Shown here: positions 51,118 through 59,756 of the stretch, in pieces
Numbering within the stretch: position 1 is the first letter of the stretch
How the letters are laid out: each line of letters begins with the position of its first letter
Assembly (NCBI RefSeq): GCF_003111645.1
Contig: NZ_CP022187.1
Span: 186,001-250,000 of the forward strand
Direction: 5' to 3'
DNA length: 64,000 nucleotides
Origin: Parazoarcus communis
GTDB taxonomy: Bacteria; Pseudomonadota; Gammaproteobacteria; Burkholderiales; Rhodocyclaceae
Notes under the pieces: model-generated
Databases searched by the model: none
What the model was told of the DNA's origin: nothing
The model's input: the letters and a program-made list of their open reading frames with translations, nothing else
Position numbers and translations under genes: made by a program

Positions 51118-51882
51118 ATGACCCAGCTTTCGGTCGAAGACCTTCACAAGCGTTACGGCGACCACGAGGTGCTCAAGGGCGTGTCGCTCGACACCGAGGC
51201 GGGCGATGTAGTGAGCATCATCGGCTCGTCCGGCTCGGGCAAGAGCACCTTCCTGCGCTGCATCAACTTTCTCGAACAGCCTGACGCCGGGCGCATCACC
51301 GTCGGCGGCGAGGAGATCCGTCTGGTGCCGGACCGCAACGGTCACCTCAAGGTGGCTGACGCCAGACAGCTGCAGCGCCTGCGCACGCGGCTGGCGATGG
51401 TGTTCCAGCATTTCAACCTGTGGGCGCACATGACGGTGCTCGAGAATGTCACCGAAGCCCCGGTGCATGTCCTCGGCCTCACCCGGGCCGAAGCGCGCGA
51501 GCGCGCCGAAGCCTATCTGGAGAAGGTCGGCATTGCCCGCTTCAGGGACAGCTATCCGGCCCATCTGTCGGGCGGTCAGCAGCAACGCGTGGCAATTGCT
51601 CGCGCGCTGGCCATGGAGCCCGCCGTGCTGCTGTTTGACGAGCCCACCTCGGCGCTCGATCCCGAGCTGGTGGGCGAGGTGCTCAAGGTCATGCGTGGCC
51701 TTGCCGAAGAGGGTCGCACGATGGTGGTGGTGACCCACGAAATGGGCTTTGCTCGCGAGGTTTCGAGCAAGGTGATGTTCCTCCATCAGGGGCTCGCCGA
51801 AGAGTACGGTCCGCCGTCCGAGGTGTTCGGCAACACGCGCAGCGAACGCCTGCGTCAGTTCCTGTCGGGCAACCTCAAGTAA
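51118..51882 (+). CDS. hisP: Amino-acid ABC transporter ATPase (HisP/GlnQ type)
   Basis: 254 residues. Walker [11 protein letters not shown]-loop [17 protein letters not shown], signature [15 protein letters not shown], Walker [17 protein letters not shown] and the switch histidine in [12 protein letters not shown]. It powers the HisQM-type permease. Last gene of the transporter operon; it converges on the DUF2894 gene 66 bp away. Confidence 0.92.
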   Translation: MTQLSVEDLHKRYGDHEVLKGVSLDTEAGDVVSIIGSSGSGKSTFLRCINFLEQPDAGRITVGGEEIRLVPDRNGHLKVADARQLQRLRTRLAMVFQHFNLWAHMTVLENVTEAPVHVLGLTRAEARERAEAYLEKVGIARFRDSYPAHLSGGQQQRVAIARALAMEPAVLLFDEPTSALDPELVGEVLKVMRGLAEEGRTMVVVTHEMGFAREVSSKVMFLHQGLAEEYGPPSEVFGNTRSERLRQFLSGNLK

Positions 51883-51948
51883 GGAATCAGCGCACTTCAG
51901 TCCCCGCCTGCCTGTGAGTGAACGCGGGCGCGATCCGCGCGTGCCGTT

Positions 51949-52731
51949 TCAGGCTGTCCTGCCGCGGGCAGGTTTGCGCTTCTTCTCACGTTCGCCACGG
52001 GCAGGGCCCTTGGGCGCCGGGTTGCGGCTGCTGTCCGCCTGATCGAGCCAGAGCAGGGCGTCGACGTAGGACATGAACTGCTTGAGGTAGTCCGGTGCGA
52101 TGTCACGCATCAGGGTCAGTGACTGCAGCACGAGGAAGTGCGAGTTCAGCGGGCCGGCGTTCTCGGGCGCCTGCGCCAGCGAGTGCGACAGTTGCTTGTC
52201 GACGCTGAGTTTCGACCAGGTGCTGCGGAAGTAGCGCATCGACTTCAGTTCGCCTTGCGCGCTGGCCGCTGCCGGGTTGTCAGGCGCGAGGTCGCTGGTC
52301 TGCCCGCCTGCAGCTTGCGCACCAATATGGTCGAGGAGGGCTGTCAGCGGCCCCGCGATGTCCCTCGCCTGCAGGCTTGCGAGCGCACGATGCAGGCCCG
52401 CGAAGTCGCTGGCGTCGGCGTACTGTTGCAGCGCATCGGCGTCTTGCGGAAACGCTTCCTTGCCACGGGTGAGGGCGTCCTGCGCCGACATGCTGGCACG
52501 CTCAAAGCGTTCGCCGAATGCGGACACGATCTCCGTCAGCCTGCGCTCAAGGATGCGACGGGGGGTGCCGCGATGGTTTGCCATCCGTCGCGCCATGGCC
52601 TCGATGAAGCGCCAGCCGACAGGGTCGAAGCCCTCCGCGCCGCGCGCACGCAAGGCGTCGATCATCAAGTCGGGGGCGACGTGACCTGGCAGCTTGCCAG
52701 CCGCGGTACCGGATTGCCCGGCGTCACCCAT
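51949..52731 (-). CDS. DUF2894 family protein of a motor-like operon
   Basis: 260 residues, soluble and helical. The C-terminal region (ELKSMRYFRSTWSKLSVDKQ, ENAGPLNSHFLVLQSLTLMR, then YLKQFMSYVDALLWLDQA) is the part I associate with DUF2894; the last 25 residues are strongly basic (GEREKKRKPARGRTA). No enzymatic motif is visible. It is the last gene of the operon and overlaps the upstream OmpA-like gene by 8 bp. The DUF number is from memory. Confidence 0.75.
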   Translation of the reverse strand: MGDAGQSGTAAGKLPGHVAPDLMIDALRARGAEGFDPVGWRFIEAMARRMANHRGTPRRILERRLTEIVSAFGERFERASMSAQDALTRGKEAFPQDADALQQYADASDFAGLHRALASLQARDIAGPLTALLDHIGAQAAGGQTSDLAPDNPAAASAQGELKSMRYFRSTWSKLSVDKQLSHSLAQAPENAGPLNSHFLVLQSLTLMRDIAPDYLKQFMSYVDALLWLDQADSSRNPAPKGPARGEREKKRKPARGRTA

Positions 52732-53380
52732 TGGGTGCCGTGCTCCCCGCGGTGCGTTCCTTTGCCGACTTCGGCACCGGCGCCATCTCCACCCGCCTGT
52801 TTTGCGAGCGACCCTCGGGGTCGGCGTTGGAGGCCACCGGCTGCTCCGGGCCGAAGGCCGCGGCGAAGATCGCCGAGGACGGAAGTCCTTCTTCGATCAG
52901 CGCGCGCGTCACGGTCAGCGCGCGCTGGGCCGAGAGCTCCAGATTGTCTGCAAACTGGCGATTGCTCTCGCGCACCGGTTGGTCGTCGGTGAAGCCGCTC
53001 ACCATCAGCATTTCGTCGCGGACACCGAGGTAGGCCGCAAGCGGGGGCGCGAGACTCTTGAGCAGCTGGCGTCCTTCCGGCTGCAGTTCATCGGAGTTCA
53101 GCGCAAACAGCACACTGCCACTGATACCGATGCGTCCGTTGTTGAGGGTGACCCGGCCGGCAGCGAGCGGGACGGCCAGCGCCTGTTCCAGCGCTTCGCG
53201 GCGCTGCTCTTCGATCTGGCGCTTCTGCACTTCGGTTTCCAGGCTGCTCATCAGCTCAAGCTGCACGCCGAGCACCCCGACCAGGATCAGCACGAAGGCA
53301 CCCAACAGACCCGACATCAGGTCGCCGAAGACAGCCCAGACCGGCGCGGACTGCTCGATGCCGGCGTCGATATCGTCCAT
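52724..53380 (-). CDS. MotB/OmpA-like protein of a motor-like operon
   Basis: 218 residues. After a short acidic N-terminus one membrane helix (VFGDLMSGLLGAFVLILVGV) carries Asp20 at the place where MotB-type stators bind the driving ion. A short coiled coil (about 45-70) leads to an OmpA-like peptidoglycan-binding domain (about 85-200) with VSGFTDDQPV, NLELSAQRALTVTRAL and GRSQNRRVEM. In the usual GHTD motif the His is replaced by Phe. It lies 2 bp after the MotA-like gene. It is not the flagellar MotD, which is encoded at 15126. Confidence 0.88.
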   Translation of the reverse strand: MDDIDAGIEQSAPVWAVFGDLMSGLLGAFVLILVGVLGVQLELMSSLETEVQKRQIEEQRREALEQALAVPLAAGRVTLNNGRIGISGSVLFALNSDELQPEGRQLLKSLAPPLAAYLGVRDEMLMVSGFTDDQPVRESNRQFADNLELSAQRALTVTRALIEEGLPSSAIFAAAFGPEQPVASNADPEGRSQNRRVEMAPVPKSAKERTAGSTAPNG

Positions 53381-53382
53381 CG

Positions 53383-55593
53383 TCAGCCCTCTGCCGCGAG
53401 CGAGGGCTGCCTGCCGGACAGCTGTTGCAGGTCGTCGACGATCTGCTTCTGCGACATGATGCTCAGATCGATGATCTCCCGCGCCTGGGCGACGTAATAG
53501 GCAAGCTGCTCGTCGCTTCGGGCCACGGACTTGTTGAGCGAGCCCTCGATGCGCTGCAGCGTCGTCATCAGCTTGTCGTTGGATTCGCTGAACAGCTGGA
53601 CGGCGAGCCCGAAGGCTTCGCTCAGGCTCGCGACCTCGACCGCACCGCCGGTGATCTGGCTGGCCACCTCGCCCATCTTCGCCGACTCCGTCTCGATGCT
53701 TTCGGTGAGCCGGGCGCCGACGCGCTCCAGCATGGTGGCGGAGGTGCCCACCAGGGCGTCGATCGCGGTGCGCTGTTCGGTGGAGGCGTGGTTGATGGCG
53801 TCGAGCAGGCCGCCCAGGGTTTCCATGATGCGGCTGCGTTCGGCCAGCAGCGCGTTGTCGCGCGCCATGCTGGCGGAGAGCTCCTGGCGCAGTTCGCCGA
53901 TGACTTCGGCGGCGACGCGCGGCGCCTCCGCCGCGGTATGCATCAGGCGCGCGACTTCATCGATGGTGCCCGTCGCCTGCGCTTTTGCTTCGGCGCTGAT
54001 GTCGCGGGCGGTTTCGCCCAGGGTGGTGCAGATCTGTTCCTGCTGGGCGAGTGTCCGCTCGCCTGCCTGCCGCCATTCCTGCTGCAGCGCGGCCGTCATG
54101 GCCTCCATCGCGCGGGTCTGTGCTGCCAGCCGGGCATCGTCTTTTGCGGCCAGCTCTGCCTGCAGCGCCGAGGCGCTTTCACCGAGAGAGGCGAGCAGGG
54201 TGGCCGAGCGACTGGCGAAGGTTTCGGCGAAGGCTTCCAGCGCGGTGTGCATTGTTGCGGTGAGCTTCTCGCTGGCGTCTTCATGGCGAGAGAGTGCCGT
54301 CGTCCAGGTGTCGGCCACGGTCGTCACGGTGGCGTCGAACCGGCTCGAGAGTCCGTCGAGCTGGGTCTCGACTGCGGTTGCCAGTCGGGCGTGCAGGGCG
54401 CCTGTTTCCTGTGCCATCGCGGCCGTCGTGGTGGCGAGTTCGCTGCGCAGGCCGGCGTGGACCTGTTCCACCGACTCGAGCATGGCGCCCGAGCGCTGTG
54501 CGAAGGTGTCGGTATAGGCTGTCAGCGCCTGTTGCAGGCTGGCGCTGAAGCGCTCGTTGCTGCGTTCATGCTGGGCCAGTGCCGCCGTCCAGGTATCGGT
54601 CACAGTGCTCACCGTGGTGTCGAAACGCGCTGAAATGCCCTCCAGCTGCGTCCTGACCGCTTCGGCTACGCGTTCCTGCAGCGCGCTCGTTTCGCGCGCG
54701 ATGCCGTCCATCGTTGCGGTGACGACCGGCTGGATGGTCTCGCCTGCAAGCCGGGCGCTTTCGGTCAGGCTGTGCTTGAGCGAGGTATCGACCGATGCGG
54801 CCAGGTCCGTGTACAGGCCCTTGGTCTCGCTGTGGAAACGGGTCTGCTCGGCGAGCAGACGTTCGTTCGACGCGCTGCTGTTGCGCTCCATCTGCGTCAT
54901 CATCGCCTGCAGCTTGTCTACAAGCTCAGGCAGAACCTCGGCCTGGCGTTGCATGGCCTTGAAGGTTTCCTGACGCTGGTGGGTAAGGGAGAAACCGCGC
55001 AGGACGGTGGCAATGCGGGTGTCGAGCAGTTGCGCCGCGTTCAGGCGCGCGCGCCGGCACAGCGCGGAGATCAGGCCCAGCATGGCCGACGCCGCGACAC
55101 CGGCAACCGAGGTGCCGAACGCGATGCCGAGCCCCTTGACCGGCGCGGCGAGGGCGCTGCGGATGGTGTGCAGGTCGGTCGTGCTTTCGAGTGCGATCAC
55201 CGCGCCATTGAGGGTGACCACCATGCCGAGAAAGGTACCGAGCATGCCCAGCAGGACGAGCAGGCCCACCAGATAGGGGGCGATGGCCGGGCCGGGCATG
55301 CCGGCGCGCTCACCTTCGATGCGCAGGCGCACCGGATTGCGCAGGGCGGCAGGCAGGCGGCCGATCCATTCATCGGGATGCGAGAGGTCCCCGGGAATGG
55401 CGTTCAATGCCTGTGTCAGCGCGGTCGTGGCGCGATGGAAGCGAAACAGCTCCAGAGCGCCAATCGCGTAGACAACACCAATCAGGGCCGTCATGGTCAG
55501 CGCCAGGGGACTGGAGCCGATGTAACCGGCACCGACCCAGGACACGGCGAGCAGGCCCACGACAAAGGCCGCCACGCAGATGGTTCTATTCAT
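53383..55593 (-). CDS. MotA/TolQ/ExbB-like channel protein with long coiled-coil tail (DUF802)
   Basis: 736 residues. Two N-terminal membrane helices (about 5-50) and a MotA/TolQ/ExbB core (about 105-180) with GMLGTFLGMVVTL and PVKGLGIAFGTSVAGVAASA. From about 200 to the end it is an alanine/threonine/glutamate-rich coiled coil with no further membrane helix. Residues 298-387 and 393-482 are two ungapped 90-residue repeats with about 50% identity. By analogy the core would form a pentamer around two helices of the MotB-like partner, with the tail reaching into the cytoplasm. It starts 2 bp after the DUF3348 gene. The DUF802 name is from memory. Confidence 0.85.
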   Translation of the reverse strand: MNRTICVAAFVVGLLAVSWVGAGYIGSSPLALTMTALIGVVYAIGALELFRFHRATTALTQALNAIPGDLSHPDEWIGRLPAALRNPVRLRIEGERAGMPGPAIAPYLVGLLVLLGMLGTFLGMVVTLNGAVIALESTTDLHTIRSALAAPVKGLGIAFGTSVAGVAASAMLGLISALCRRARLNAAQLLDTRIATVLRGFSLTHQRQETFKAMQRQAEVLPELVDKLQAMMTQMERNSSASNERLLAEQTRFHSETKGLYTDLAASVDTSLKHSLTESARLAGETIQPVVTATMDGIARETSALQERVAEAVRTQLEGISARFDTTVSTVTDTWTAALAQHERSNERFSASLQQALTAYTDTFAQRSGAMLESVEQVHAGLRSELATTTAAMAQETGALHARLATAVETQLDGLSSRFDATVTTVADTWTTALSRHEDASEKLTATMHTALEAFAETFASRSATLLASLGESASALQAELAAKDDARLAAQTRAMEAMTAALQQEWRQAGERTLAQQEQICTTLGETARDISAEAKAQATGTIDEVARLMHTAAEAPRVAAEVIGELRQELSASMARDNALLAERSRIMETLGGLLDAINHASTEQRTAIDALVGTSATMLERVGARLTESIETESAKMGEVASQITGGAVEVASLSEAFGLAVQLFSESNDKLMTTLQRIEGSLNKSVARSDEQLAYYVAQAREIIDLSIMSQKQIVDDLQQLSGRQPSLAAEG
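54148..54702 (-). repeat. Tandem 270-bp coding repeats in the MotA-like gene
   Basis: Two copies (54433-54702 and 54148-54417) encode 90-residue units separated by five residues. They align without gaps, with 45 identical positions by my count. Shared segments include ARFDTTVSTVTDTWTAAL versus SRFDATVTTVADTWTTAL. Confidence 0.8.
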
Positions 55594-55595
55594 TG

Positions 55596-56363
55596 CTATC
55601 CCGTTACTTCGTTATGGAGTGCCTCGATCAGGCCGGAAACCGGCTGCAGTCGAGTGTCCAGTTCTGCCAGCAGTACGGCCTGCATTTCCCTGCAGAACAC
55701 CGCAAGCCACCCGCCGGGTTCCATCCAGCGCGAGGGGTCGTCCTCCGCCTGCGCTTCGGCCTGTGCCGCCTGATGGGCCGCATACAAATGCTCGAAGCGC
55801 TTTGCCAGCAGGGAGGACACCGTCGACAGCAGGGTGCGTTCGCGCGTCGCCAGCGCCTGGTCGAGCACCGCATCCAGTGCGGCAAGGTGCTGTAGCGCGG
55901 GCGAGTGGCGCGACAGTGCCGCCCGGGCGCTGGTGCGCAAAGGGGCAATGCCTGCCTGCATGTCGCGCTGGTGCGCGAGGTAGTAGCGCCTGTAGGGCGA
56001 AAACTCGGCCGCGCTTTCCACCGGTGCATTTGGCACCGGGGTCGGCAATTCTATGCGAGCCTTGCCCGGCCTGAACACGCCATCGGCGACAATCGAATCT
56101 GCCAGCGCGGCGCGCACGCGGTCGAACTCCTCCCGCAGCGCGGCATACTCAGGCGGCGCCGTGCCCGACCCTTGCACCGCGGCCCCCGATGTTCCGGGGT
56201 TGAGCACCGAGTACAGGGGAAGCGCGTCCTTGAAGTCCAGCCACTGGCCGACTCGTTCGGCGAAGGACTGCCGGGACTCCGGAACGTCCTCTGCGGCCAG
56301 GTCCGCAAGCGCACGAACCAGCCCTGAGCGAGTGAAACTTGTACGCGGCAACGCTTGCGTCAT
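55596..56363 (-). CDS. DUF3348 family protein, first gene of the motor-like operon
   Basis: 255 residues, soluble and helical. The N-terminal SFTRSGLVRALADLAAEDVP and QSFAERVGQWLDFKDALPLY are the pattern I associate with DUF3348. The rest is helical (SPYRRYYLAHQRDMQAGIAP, LQHLAALDAVLDQALATRER), ending in LLAELDTRLQPVSGLIEALH. No catalytic motif. It precedes the MotA-like gene by 2 bp, so it is likely made in step with the membrane complex. A palindrome 13 bp upstream and an inverted repeat further up may control the operon. Confidence 0.75.
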   Translation of the reverse strand: MTQALPRTSFTRSGLVRALADLAAEDVPESRQSFAERVGQWLDFKDALPLYSVLNPGTSGAAVQGSGTAPPEYAALREEFDRVRAALADSIVADGVFRPGKARIELPTPVPNAPVESAAEFSPYRRYYLAHQRDMQAGIAPLRTSARAALSRHSPALQHLAALDAVLDQALATRERTLLSTVSSLLAKRFEHLYAAHQAAQAEAQAEDDPSRWMEPGGWLAVFCREMQAVLLAELDTRLQPVSGLIEALHNEVTG

Positions 56364-56375
56364 ACCGGAAACCGA

Positions 56376-56388
56376 CGCCAGACTGGCG
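56376..56388. repeat. Palindrome just upstream of the motor-like operon
   Basis: CGCCAG-A-CTGGCG is a perfect 6-bp-arm palindrome ending 12 bp before the ATG at 56363 on the minus strand, within the leader or promoter. It is a candidate operator or small leader hairpin. Confidence 0.4.
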
Positions 56389-56444
56389 AAAAAGGGGCAA
56401 GGCTACTACAAAGCGGCGGGCAGGTGAGTGCCGGAGCCGACGCA

Positions 56445-56469
56445 CTTGCGACAGGTAACATCTCGCAAG
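56445..56469. repeat. Inverted repeat upstream of the motor-like operon
   Basis: CTTGCGA (56445-56451) and TCGCAAG (56463-56469) are perfect reverse complements with an 11-bp spacer, about 80-105 bp upstream of the DUF3348 start. The spacing of about 18 bp between arm centres suits a dimeric regulator. Confidence 0.45.
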
Positions 56470-56548
56470 CCCGGGTGCGCGGGCGTTGCGGCGGGTTCAG
56501 CGCGTTCGCATCAGCCGGCTGCCATCGCGCGGTATCGCCGCGACATGC

Positions 56549-57727
56549 TCATGCAGGCTGTCGTGCCTCGCTGCGCTGGCGCAGTGCCAGCCATACCAGG
56601 GCTGCGCCGGTCAGTGCCACCGGAATCAGCGAGCCGACGTTCAGCAGGGTCCAGCCCTGGGTGGTGACCAGCGCGCCCGAGGCGAAGGAGGTCAGCGCCA
56701 TCGTGGCGAACACGGCAAAGTTGATCGCGGCCTGTGCGCGGTCTTTTTCCTCGGGGCGGTAGGCCTGCATTGCCAGGGTCGTGCCGCCTGTAAACAGGAA
56801 GTTCCAGCCCACGCCGAGCATGAAAAGGCCGATGAGGAACTGATGCAGATCCTGGCCGGACAGTGCGACGGCGATACATGCCGCATTGAGCAGCACGCCC
56901 ACCCCCATGATCTGCAGCACGCCAAAGCGCTTGATCAGGTGGCCGGTGAAAAAGCCGGGGGCGAACATGCCGATGACGTGCCATTCCAGCACCAGTGCGG
57001 CATCCGAGAATGGCATGCCGCACACGTCCATGGCCAGCGGCGTCGCCGCCATCAGCAGGTTCATCACCCCATATCCGAGCGCTGCGCCGATCGTCGATAC
57101 GATGAACACCGGCTGGCGGATGATCTCGCGCAGCGGACGCCCCTGGTCGCTGCCGGCGACCTTCACCGGCTCTGCCGGAAACCGGATTCGGGACATCACC
57201 GCCATGGAGATCACCGCGACAACCGCCAGCGCGAGGTAGGAGCCGAGAAAAGGCGTGTCCATGGTTTCACGTGTCTGACTGGCCAGATTGGGTCCGGCCA
57301 CCGCACCGATCAGCCCGCCTGCCAGCACGAGCGACACGGCTTTCTCGCGAAACGACGGCGGCGCCAGTTCGGCGGCGGCAAAGCGGTAGAGCTGGCCATT
57401 GGCGCTGTAATAGCCGGCAATCACCGTTCCCGCCACCAGCAGCCAGAAACTGCCCATGGTCAAGGCCACGGCGCACAGCACCACGGTTAACAGGGCCACC
57501 ACGAGTCCGAGCTGGAACGATGCCTTGCGTCCCCAGCGCCGCTGGCTGCGCGCGACCAGCCCGGTCGACAGCGCAGCACCAACCACATAGCCCATTACCG
57601 GCAGTGTCGCCATCCACGCCAGCGGCGCCAGCGTCAGGCCAACCAGGCCGTTGATGGCAATGAAGACCACGTTGTTGGTCAGGAACAGGCCCTGGGCGAT
57701 GGCCAGCAGCCAGAGATTCTTGTTCAT
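56549..57727 (-). CDS. Major facilitator superfamily transporter
   Basis: 392 residues with about twelve membrane spans. MFS features include the loop after helix 2 (ARSQRRWGRKASFQLGLVV) and the symmetric second half (TGHLIKRFGVLQIMGVGVLL). It resembles small-molecule efflux or uptake carriers, but no substrate can be assigned. It is transcribed toward the motor-like operon, 185 bp away. Confidence 0.88.
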   Translation of the reverse strand: MNKNLWLLAIAQGLFLTNNVVFIAINGLVGLTLAPLAWMATLPVMGYVVGAALSTGLVARSQRRWGRKASFQLGLVVALLTVVLCAVALTMGSFWLLVAGTVIAGYYSANGQLYRFAAAELAPPSFREKAVSLVLAGGLIGAVAGPNLASQTRETMDTPFLGSYLALAVVAVISMAVMSRIRFPAEPVKVAGSDQGRPLREIIRQPVFIVSTIGAALGYGVMNLLMAATPLAMDVCGMPFSDAALVLEWHVIGMFAPGFFTGHLIKRFGVLQIMGVGVLLNAACIAVALSGQDLHQFLIGLFMLGVGWNFLFTGGTTLAMQAYRPEEKDRAQAAINFAVFATMALTSFASGALVTTQGWTLLNVGSLIPVALTGAALVWLALRQRSEARQPA

Positions 57728-57878
57728 CAGGAAACACTGTTGGAGATGCGGAAGCCGCGACTCTACCTCTTTATGGGCAACATGAGCGTCGCGGTGACGG
57801 TGGAGGCCTGCTGGTCTGCGTCAGGGGCTGAGTCAGTAATCGAGTCAGTCCAAGGTGGCCGCGTGTGCCGAGATCACG

Positions 57879-58871
57879 CTATTCCGCGTGTATTGCCTGC
57901 GCCCTGAGGCTCAGCACGGCGAATGCCGGCCGGTGGTCCGATCCGATGTCGGGACCCACGCCAGACTCGACGACCTGCCATGCGTCGTTGATCAGGATGT
58001 GGTCGATCGGGATCACCGGGAACACTGCAGGCCATGTTGGCCGCAGCCCTGTTGCACGCAGCAGCCCGGCGGGTTCGACCGCAGCCAATGCAGAGGACCA
58101 CGGCGTTGAATTGAGATCGCCTGCGACAATGCTCGGGGCCGAGACATGCTGCGACCACTGGGCTTCTTCTGTCAGCATCTCCACGCGCCGCTGATGGTAG
58201 GTCGGACTGATGGGCGGCATGGGATGGATGGCCGAAATTCCGATGCGATGGCCCTGCCAGGAGATGAAGCTGCGATAGCGCAGCGGTTGCTGCAGGGATT
58301 CCAGCGCCTCGCTGCCCGTCAGCGGCGTTCGGGAGAGGATGGCGAGGCCGAACGGACCCTCGTCGGCGGTGACCAGCTGGTGCGGGTAGTCCTGCCATTG
58401 AGCGATCCGCCGGGCGCTCTCCTTGCTGACCTCCTGCAGCACGACCAGGTCGGCGCCGAGGTCGCCGATCCAGTGAGCGAGGTCATCGAGACGGGCCTGT
58501 CCGAGCTTGAGGTTTGCGGTGGCAATCGTCAGGGCCGGAGCTGAGCCGGGCATTGCGCTGTCGGCGCGTGTGGTCGCGCCAGACCATCCAATGCCGATCA
58601 GTCCGCTCGCCAGCAATACGAGCACGCCCGGTCGCCTTCGCAGCAGGATGGCCGCACAAACGCCTCCCGCGACGACATACAGCCATTGCCAGTGGGCAAT
58701 GAGATCGACAAGCCATGCCAAGTAGCCGGACTCATCAGAGAGCAATCGGGTCAGCGGAGCGGATAACGCCCCCACGCTGCTCGCACCCAGTCCGAATGCC
58801 GCGGCGTCGAATCGCATCCGCATGCTGGCGCGAAGCCCGTGTCCGAGTCTGTTCAGTAGCGCAGCCATCAT
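57879..58871 (-). CDS. Membrane-anchored endonuclease/exonuclease/phosphatase (EEP) family protein
   Basis: 330 residues. Two or three N-terminal membrane segments (about 50-105, including WQWLYVVAGGVCAAILL) precede an EEP hydrolase domain with ATANLKLGQARLDDLAHWIG, LVVLQEVS (metal-binding Glu), VAGDLNSTPWS (catalytic Asp/Asn) and GSDHRPAFAVL (catalytic Asp-His). It is of the YafD-like type. The substrate could be nucleic acid, phospholipid or a phosphoester; nothing nearby decides it. The sirtuin gene lies 24 bp upstream, so the two may be co-transcribed. Confidence 0.87.
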   Translation of the reverse strand: MMAALLNRLGHGLRASMRMRFDAAAFGLGASSVGALSAPLTRLLSDESGYLAWLVDLIAHWQWLYVVAGGVCAAILLRRRPGVLVLLASGLIGIGWSGATTRADSAMPGSAPALTIATANLKLGQARLDDLAHWIGDLGADLVVLQEVSKESARRIAQWQDYPHQLVTADEGPFGLAILSRTPLTGSEALESLQQPLRYRSFISWQGHRIGISAIHPMPPISPTYHQRRVEMLTEEAQWSQHVSAPSIVAGDLNSTPWSSALAAVEPAGLLRATGLRPTWPAVFPVIPIDHILINDAWQVVESGVGPDIGSDHRPAFAVLSLRAQAIHAE

Positions 58872-58895
58872 CGTGAGTTCGTCATGGTGAAGCCG

Positions 58896-59756
58896 TCATT
58901 GCGAATCGTCAGCGCAGGCGGGCAGGCCGCCGGGGTGGTACTGCGCACGGGTCGATCCCCATGCGGCAGCAACAAGTGCGGGCAGAATCTGGCCCGCAGC
59001 CCCAACGACGTTCCATGTTGCGTGTCCATCGAGATTCGTCGGCTGGGGATTGATCTGGATGAGCTGCGACCCGTGCGCCTTGGCAAGGTGGGGCAGGCCG
59101 GCGGCGGGGTAGACGAGTGACGATGTCCCGACGCTGATCAAGAGGTCGCAATTCTCTGCGGCCTCTTGGGCCTGGTAGAAAGCGCCCTCGGGCAGCGACT
59201 CTCCAAACCAGACCACGCCGGGTCTGATCAGCCCGCGGCAGCGGGTGCAGCGCGGTGGCGGAAGGCGCCGTCCGCCTTCGGGTTCGTTCGGCATTTCGTC
59301 GGGAAATGCATGCGATCGACCACATGTGGCGCAGCGGGGCTGATGAAGGCTGCCGTGGAGGTGAATCACCGTGTCGCTGCCCGCGCGCTCGTGCAGGTCA
59401 TCCACGTTCTGCGTCACCAGGGTAAGTTGCGGCAGATGATCCGACATTCCGGCAATGGCCAGGTGCGCAGGATTCGGCTGTGCCTGAAGTGCGCGCATCC
59501 GCCGCCATTCGTACCAGCCCCACACCAGCTCAGGGTCGCGCTCGAACGCTTCGGGCGTGGCGAGTTCTGCGGGATCGAATCTGGACCAGAGTCCCGTCAT
59601 CGCATCGCGAAAAGTGGGGACACCACTCTCCGCGGAAACGCCCGCACCGGAGAGGAGGACGACGTGTCTTGCCTCACGCAGCGCGGCCACGAGCGCAGCC
59701 GGAAAGGCGTGCGCCGGGCGGTTGTCGATACCGGGCGTCGAGGAAAGGGGATTCAC
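58896..59756 (-). CDS. NAD-dependent protein deacylase, sirtuin family (class III-like)
   Basis: 286 residues from the GTG at 59756, which has CGGAG upstream; an ATG at 59840 would add a leader that does not look like sirtuin. NAD-binding GAGVSAESGVPTFR, TQNVDDLHERAG, catalytic His in IHLHGSL, and a zinc site from two CxxC pairs (CATC and CTRC). The YEWR motif (Tyr82, Arg85) matches the Tyr-x-x-Arg of SIRT5/CobB, linked to removal of succinyl and other acidic acyl groups. It lies 24 bp upstream of the EEP gene. Confidence 0.9.
   Translation of the reverse strand: MNPLSSTPGIDNRPAHAFPAALVAALREARHVVLLSGAGVSAESGVPTFRDAMTGLWSRFDPAELATPEAFERDPELVWGWYEWRRMRALQAQPNPAHLAIAGMSDHLPQLTLVTQNVDDLHERAGSDTVIHLHGSLHQPRCATCGRSHAFPDEMPNEPEGGRRLPPPRCTRCRGLIRPGVVWFGESLPEGAFYQAQEAAENCDLLISVGTSSLVYPAAGLPHLAKAHGSQLIQINPQPTNLDGHATWNVVGAAGQILPALVAAAWGSTRAQYHPGGLPACADDSQ

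Noticed and set aside
51949-56363. Calling the four-gene operon a Zorya defence system
   Set aside because: Although a MotA/MotB-like pair is present, there is no helicase or nuclease-type gene such as zorC, zorD or zorE, and the flanking genes are an importer and an MFS transporter.
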